Shown in pieces: positions 4,667-8,051 of a stretch of 8,051 nt of DNA (position 1 is the first letter of the stretch; each line of letters opens with the position of its first letter). Source of the stretch: JBEKTY01 sp049515555 (GTDB taxonomy: Bacteria; Planctomycetota; Planctomycetia; Pirellulales; Thermoguttaceae); the NCBI GenBank assembly GCA_049515555.1, contig JBEKTY010000262.1, positions 1 to 8,051 on the forward strand, given 5' to 3'. The translations under genes and the position numbers were made by a program. Below the pieces are notes generated by a model. It had not been told where the DNA came from. It saw only the letters and a program-made list of their open reading frames with translations, and did no database searches.

Positions 4667-7599
4667 CCGCCGGTCGGCCAGGTGCTCCAGAAGGAGATTT
4701 CGCCCCCATTGGGCCAGACGCCCCGCCAAAGGTCGGTGTTGAAACTCAAAGTCCAGCCCCGCGCGCCAAAGCATTCTTTGGCGGCCCAGCCGCCAGTCAC
4801 GGTCAGATCCTCGCAGAAACCCAGCAGTGGCTCGATGCACTCCCCGAGGTTGGCGACGTCCACCGGGTAATAGTTCATCTGGAGGTTGATATTGGTCGTG
4901 AACTTCGAGTCCCAGGCCGGGTTGCGGTCGCCGTTCCAGATGCCTTGCAGGTTGGGCGGCTGGCTGCCGGGCCGCGAACTGCTGATAACCAGGTAGCGAC
5001 CGAAATGAAAGAGCAACGCCGCGAGCGCCGGATCGTCCTGACTCTTTTTCATCGCCGCCAACCGCTGGTCGGTCGGCAAATCGCTCGTGGCCGATTTTGG
5101 CAGAGTCAGCGACACGCGGTTGGATAGCCGCGGGTAATCTTTGATGTGTTCCGCGCGCAACTTCGCATAGGACTTCTTCACGCTCTTGCTCAATTGTGCC
5201 TGAATCAAGGGCTCCGGATTACCGGTGACATCCTGGAAGTTCTTGAAGTTGGTGCCGGCTGCCAGCAGCACCGCCGAATCGGCTCCCTCAACGCGGATTC
5301 GGTCGCCTTCCATGCGTAGCGTGCCACCCTTGGCCAACACACGCAGGCGGACCTGATAGCCGATCACTCCACTTTCCACCTTTCCTTGAAGCACCAGCTC
5401 ACCCGGCGTGACCGCTTCGATACGGATTTGGCCGATAACCGTGCCTTTGGCGCCATCTTGTGAAACCGTTCCGCCACCGCCGCTGTAGGCCTTCCCATAA
5501 TCCATCACGCCTGCCAGGCGCACGGTGAAGGAAACCGAGCCTGGGCGATCCGCTGTGAGAGACCCGGCCATCGGAAACGCCGAGAGCGTGACGGATCTCA
5601 CATTCATTCCGTTGCCCCATTTACCCTTCGTCGGACGAATGGTCAGCGTCTGAACCCCGGCTTTAGTCAGGTTCAGCACGCCAACCTTTTCCTTCTTGAA
5701 TTTCTCCCAGTCGCCGGTCGGTCCCACAGCATAACTCAACGTCTTCCCATCCACGTCGATGGTATATTCGCTTCCTGCGCATTGATTCGGACAGCCATAT
5801 TCAATTTCAACCGTATAACTCCCGGGCTTGCCGACTCTCACATCCCAAGTCACATAATCGTCGCAATCGAGCCATCCGCCGATGGAAATAACTCTGTCCT
5901 CGTTGCGAACGCGGAATGCCGGCGAATATCCGAAAAGGGAGGCGTTTTCGGCGGCAAGGACAATTCGCCCATCGGCTCCCGCCGAGATGCTGAGATCGGT
6001 CTTGCTGGGAACCGCCTCCAAATCCACTCCTTTGATTCTTAGCGCATAGGCATATTCGCAGGGTTTCTTTTCAGGCATTGTCACAACCAACCCCTTGTCG
6101 GTTTGCGACCATTCCAGTTTATCGGGACAGCCAAGCAGAGTTACACTCGATATCTTGTTCCTTTCCGATCCTTTCGTTTTCGCCAGCGAGCGAACAACGG
6201 ACTTCCCATCGCCAGGCCAGTCGAGGAGAATGGCATACAGAATATCGCCCTTCTTCGTGAACCTTACGTCCGCCGCGGTCTGGCCGTTGAAATAGCGCGT
6301 CTCCTTCGATATGGCGCCCAACTTCAGCGCCGGTCCTTCACCGTAGGTTGTCCACGGCCGCGTTCCAAAAATACACTCGCTGTTGATCGCCATCCACTGG
6401 CTCAGTTGTTCAAGGATCTGCACTTCTTTGGCATCGGGCATGCCGTCGGCCTTCAAGGGGATGTTCAGCAGAAGGTTTCCATTCTTGCTTACGATATCCG
6501 CGAGCATCGGGACAATCGTGTTAGCCTCACGATATCCGATGTCGTTCTTGTAATGCCAGTCACCGATACATGTGTCGGTCTGCCACGGTTGAGGGTCGAG
6601 GGTGTCGCGCTGACCGCGCTCAATATCCAGAAGAATGGCCGTACGGCAACCGGACGGCGCGCGCTTGGTGTTCAGGATCGCCTCCTGCCGGCCCCTATTC
6701 CACTGCAGACTTGCATTGTAGTAATGCGCGGCGATGTTCATTCCCGCCTCGCCGCAAGGCAAATCGATGTCGTCGAAGTAAAGCAGATCCGGCCGATATT
6801 TATCCACCAAGTCCTTGGTGCGATTGAACCATTTGACTTCGTAAGCCTTGCGGGCCGCGGGCGTGCGGGCCGCGCCGTGGGGACCGTAGAGGTCGGCCGG
6901 ATCGAGCCCTTCCCACCACTGCCCCTTGCCGTCGGCCTTGGTCAGGGCCCCGTCGTAGGGCACGCCTTTCATCGGTCCCTCCTTGTCGCTGCCGTGGGCC
7001 GCTGCGAGCCAGTCCCATGCCCGTGCGTTGTGGACCGTCACACCGAAGCGCAGGCCCGCCTTGCGCGCCGTCTTGGCCCAAATGCCGATCAGATCCTTCT
7101 TCGGGCCGACGTTGACCGTGTTCCACGGCTGGTACTTGGAATCCCAGTTGTCGAAATTGTCGTGATGGTTGGCCATGGCGACGAAGTACTTCGCCCCGGC
7201 CCGTTTGTAGAGTTGGATCAGCTTCTCGGGGTCCCACTTCTCCGCCTTCCAGGCGTTGCAGAGATCCTTCAGACCGAACTTCGCGGGATGGCCGTAATGG
7301 TCGAGATGGTACTGGAACTCTCGGTCGCCCGGCCGATACATGTGCCAGGCATACCAATCACCCTGCGCCGGTACACACTGCACGCCCCAGTGCGCCCAGA
7401 TGCCGAACTTCGCGTCGCGGAACCACTCGGGACACTGGTACTGTTTCAACGACTCCCAAGTTGGTTGGAACTTCCCTTCGGCAATCGAGTATTTCTCCGT
7501 GCCGGCATCCGCTGCCAGCACGACGGGCGCAGCCAACGTAACTGCCAGAGGAGTCATGTAGATCAAGAAGCTTTTCGTATTCACCGCTCTTTTTCCCAT
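4438..7599 (-). CDS. GH29 alpha-L-fucosidase with C-terminal beta-sandwich, fused in frame to a GH95 fragment
   Basis: The 1053-residue frame begins with a signal peptide (GKRAVNTKSFLIYMTPLA, cleavage near VVLAA, residues 1-30). The GH29 alpha-L-fucosidase barrel follows: WFRDAKFGIWAHWG (59-72), the His pair in AMANHHDNFDNWDS (His145-His146), and YFDD with Asp276 at the nucleophile position. NGNLLLNIP (373-380) and the usual C-terminal sheet to RIKGVDLEAV lie next. Residues about 531-676 form a carbohydrate-binding-like beta-sandwich (GGWLDCDDYVTWDV, RSVTLSAFP), where relatives normally end. From about 680 the reading is GH95 (see separate entry), and from 980 to the stop at 4438 it is a meaningless out-of-frame reading of the BNR region. 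So the GH29 enzyme is complete and plausibly active, acting on terminal alpha-L-fucose outside the cytoplasm. It lies 23 bp after another GH29 gene; the only SD-like sequence, TGAGGAA, overlaps that gene's stop. Confidence 0.9.
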   Translation of the reverse strand: MGKRAVNTKSFLIYMTPLAVTLAAPVVLAADAGTEKYSIAEGKFQPTWESLKQYQCPEWFRDAKFGIWAHWGVQCVPAQGDWYAWHMYRPGDREFQYHLDHYGHPAKFGLKDLCNAWKAEKWDPEKLIQLYKRAGAKYFVAMANHHDNFDNWDSKYQPWNTVNVGPKKDLIGIWAKTARKAGLRFGVTVHNARAWDWLAAAHGSDKEGPMKGVPYDGALTKADGKGQWWEGLDPADLYGPHGAARTPAARKAYEVKWFNRTKDLVDKYRPDLLYFDDIDLPCGEAGMNIAAHYYNASLQWNRGRQEAILNTKRAPSGCRTAILLDIERGQRDTLDPQPWQTDTCIGDWHYKNDIGYREANTIVPMLADIVSKNGNLLLNIPLKADGMPDAKEVQILEQLSQWMAINSECIFGTRPWTTYGEGPALKLGAISKETRYFNGQTAADVRFTKKGDILYAILLDWPGDGKSVVRSLAKTKGSERNKISSVTLLGCPDKLEWSQTDKGLVVTMPEKKPCEYAYALRIKGVDLEAVPSKTDLSISAGADGRIVLAAENASLFGYSPAFRVRNEDRVISIGGWLDCDDYVTWDVRVGKPGSYTVEIEYGCPNQCAGSEYTIDVDGKTLSYAVGPTGDWEKFKKEKVGVLNLTKAGVQTLTIRPTKGKWGNGMNVRSVTLSAFPMAGSLTADRPGSVSFTVRLAGVMDYGKAYSGGGGTVSQDGAKGTVIGQIRIEAVTPGELVLQGKVESGVIGYQVRLRVLAKGGTLRMEGDRIRVEGADSAVLLAAGTNFKNFQDVTGNPEPLIQAQLSKSVKKSYAKLRAEHIKDYPRLSNRVSLTLPKSATSDLPTDQRLAAMKKSQDDPALAALLFHFGRYLVISSSRPGSQPPNLQGIWNGDRNPAWDSKFTTNINLQMNYYPVDVANLGECIEPLLGFCEDLTVTGGWAAKECFGARGWTLSFNTDLWRGVWPNGGEISFWSTWPTGGACGRPTTAGRRGSSWILTVTSTELALRLCAARLWRSTCGHHRPSMWVANPRASSRAPTAVRHGSGWGWQANASRR
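4663..5559 (-). pseudogene. GH95 alpha-L-fucosidase, internal fragment
   Basis: Residues about 681-979 of the preceding frame belong to GH95, inverting alpha-1,2-L-fucosidases with an N-terminal beta domain and an alpha/alpha barrel. The fragment starts in the beta domain at LTADRPGSVSFTVRL and goes through LPTDQRLAAM. SRPGSQPPNLQGIWN and the catalytic-region segment TNINLQMNYYP follow (Asn903 and Asn905 match the paired Asn of the family). It then continues via FGARGW and NTDLWRG to WPTGGA (974-979). Family members have about 150-190 residues before this and some 300 or more after it, including the general acid Glu and a further catalytic Asp; both ends are missing. The left join to GH29 is in frame, the right join to the BNR region is not. 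It cannot be a working GH95 enzyme as it stands. Confidence 0.85.
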
Positions 7600-7622
7600 G
7601 ATGTGTGATGTTGACCGATTCC

Positions 7623-8051
7623 TCAGTCGTACGCGGTCAATTCCTTTCCGACAATCTTAAGCACGAAGGCGTGCGCACAAGGCTTTTCGACGGGCATGGC
7701 GACCTCCAAGCCGTCTTTCGTCTGTTTCCATTTCAGATTACCCGGGTAGCCAAGCAGGCTTACCTTGGTCACGTTGCCGTTGGTAGCGGACCTGGCAAGC
7801 GACCGGACAATCGCCCGTTGGCCGGGCCAGGCCAGAAACGTCGCGTACAAGACGTCGCCCTTGCGGACGAAGCGGATATCGCTGCCGGCAAAGGGGCGGT
7901 CCCGCCCGTTGTTGACGAACTTGCCCGCGCTGTCGGTCTCGCCCTCGCCGTAGACGCGCCACGGGCGAGTTGCATAAATGCTCTCGCTGTTCACGTCCAT
8001 CCACTTGGTCAATCCCTCAAGGAACTTCATTTCATCCTCATCGATCGTGCC
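7623..8051 (-). CDS. second GH29 alpha-L-fucosidase, C-terminal part (runs off the window)
   Basis: The - strand frame is open from the window edge (GTIDEDEMKFLEGLTKW) to TGA at 7623-7625: 142 residues of the C-terminal region of a GH29 alpha-L-fucosidase. It aligns with residues about 395-530 of the neighbouring GH29 product. Compare WMDVNSESIYATRPWRVYGEGE with WMAINSECIFGTRPWTTYGEGP, and KGDVLYATFLAWPG with KGDILYAILLDWPG; both share the EKPC/KKPC then A-A-L-I ending. The two are paralogues in tandem, 23 bp apart and surely co-transcribed. Unlike its neighbour, this copy stops right after the C-terminal sheet (GKELTAYD) and has no extra beta-sandwich. The catalytic barrel and start lie beyond 8051. 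It is truncated only by the window. Confidence 0.9.
   Translation of the reverse strand, partial: GTIDEDEMKFLEGLTKWMDVNSESIYATRPWRVYGEGETDSAGKFVNNGRDRPFAGSDIRFVRKGDVLYATFLAWPGQRAIVRSLARSATNGNVTKVSLLGYPGNLKWKQTKDGLEVAMPVEKPCAHAFVLKIVGKELTAYD

Noticed and set aside
6781..6900. Sharp GC step inside GH29 (28 of 60 in 6781-6840 against 48 of 60 in 6841-6900) as a possible recombination point
   Set aside because: The rich side encodes a Gly/Ala/Pro/Arg loop (GPHGAARTPAARKA), which by itself raises GC, and GH29 homology continues across it without a break.
6103..7608. 501-codon + strand open frame opposite GH29
   Set aside because: Antisense shadow of the well-supported GH29 gene, with no recognisable domain.
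1..8051. CRISPR arrays, tRNA or rRNA genes, insertion sequences, toxin-antitoxin or defence genes
   Set aside because: None seen on reading both strands: no regular repeats, no cloverleaf, no transposase or nuclease motifs.

Overview
The window comes from a GC-rich (roughly 60 percent) bacterial chromosome. The gene content points to the Planctomycetota/Verrucomicrobiota/Lentisphaerota group: secreted sialate O-acetylesterase, GH27, GH29 and GH95 enzymes and a BNR-repeat protein, with tandem paralogues. A near-perfect intergenic hairpin (138-181) resembles palindromes I remember from planctomycete intergenic DNA. The phylum call is inference.

Layout: positions 1-59 hold the possible tail of a gene. 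Positions 60-370 are non-coding and carry the hairpin and a sigma70-like promoter. On the + strand follow a sialate O-acetylesterase that loses its C-terminal part (371-1792), the C-terminal half of a GH27 alpha-galactosidase (1777-2463), a DMT/EamA transporter without a usual start codon (about 2476-3351), and a short ORF starting with a signal peptide (3468-3737). Convergent to these, on the - strand and read from the right end, are the C-terminal part of one GH29 alpha-L-fucosidase (8051-7623), then 23 bp later a complete second GH29 with its C-terminal beta-sandwich (7599 to about 5570). This second gene runs in frame into the middle of a GH95 alpha-L-fucosidase (about 5559-4663), which switches out of frame into the C-terminal part of a BNR/Asp-box protein (about 4666-3806).

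Taken at face value, this is a secreted glycan-degradation locus: two GH29 enzymes and a GH95 for fucose, an alpha-galactosidase for galactose, an esterase for O-acetyl groups, and a transporter. The striking point is that at least three gene bodies are joined to unrelated gene bodies at abrupt points (about 1777-1795, 5555-5575, 4660-4675). At each point the N-terminal part of one secreted enzyme meets a later part of another. Two more places (the EamA start, and the last Asp-box near 3840) look similarly damaged. Either the locus has suffered several internal deletions, or the sequence is an assembly in which pieces were joined with the intervening DNA missing. The repeated pattern makes me favour the assembly explanation. 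I see no convincing new defence, mobile or RNA system.
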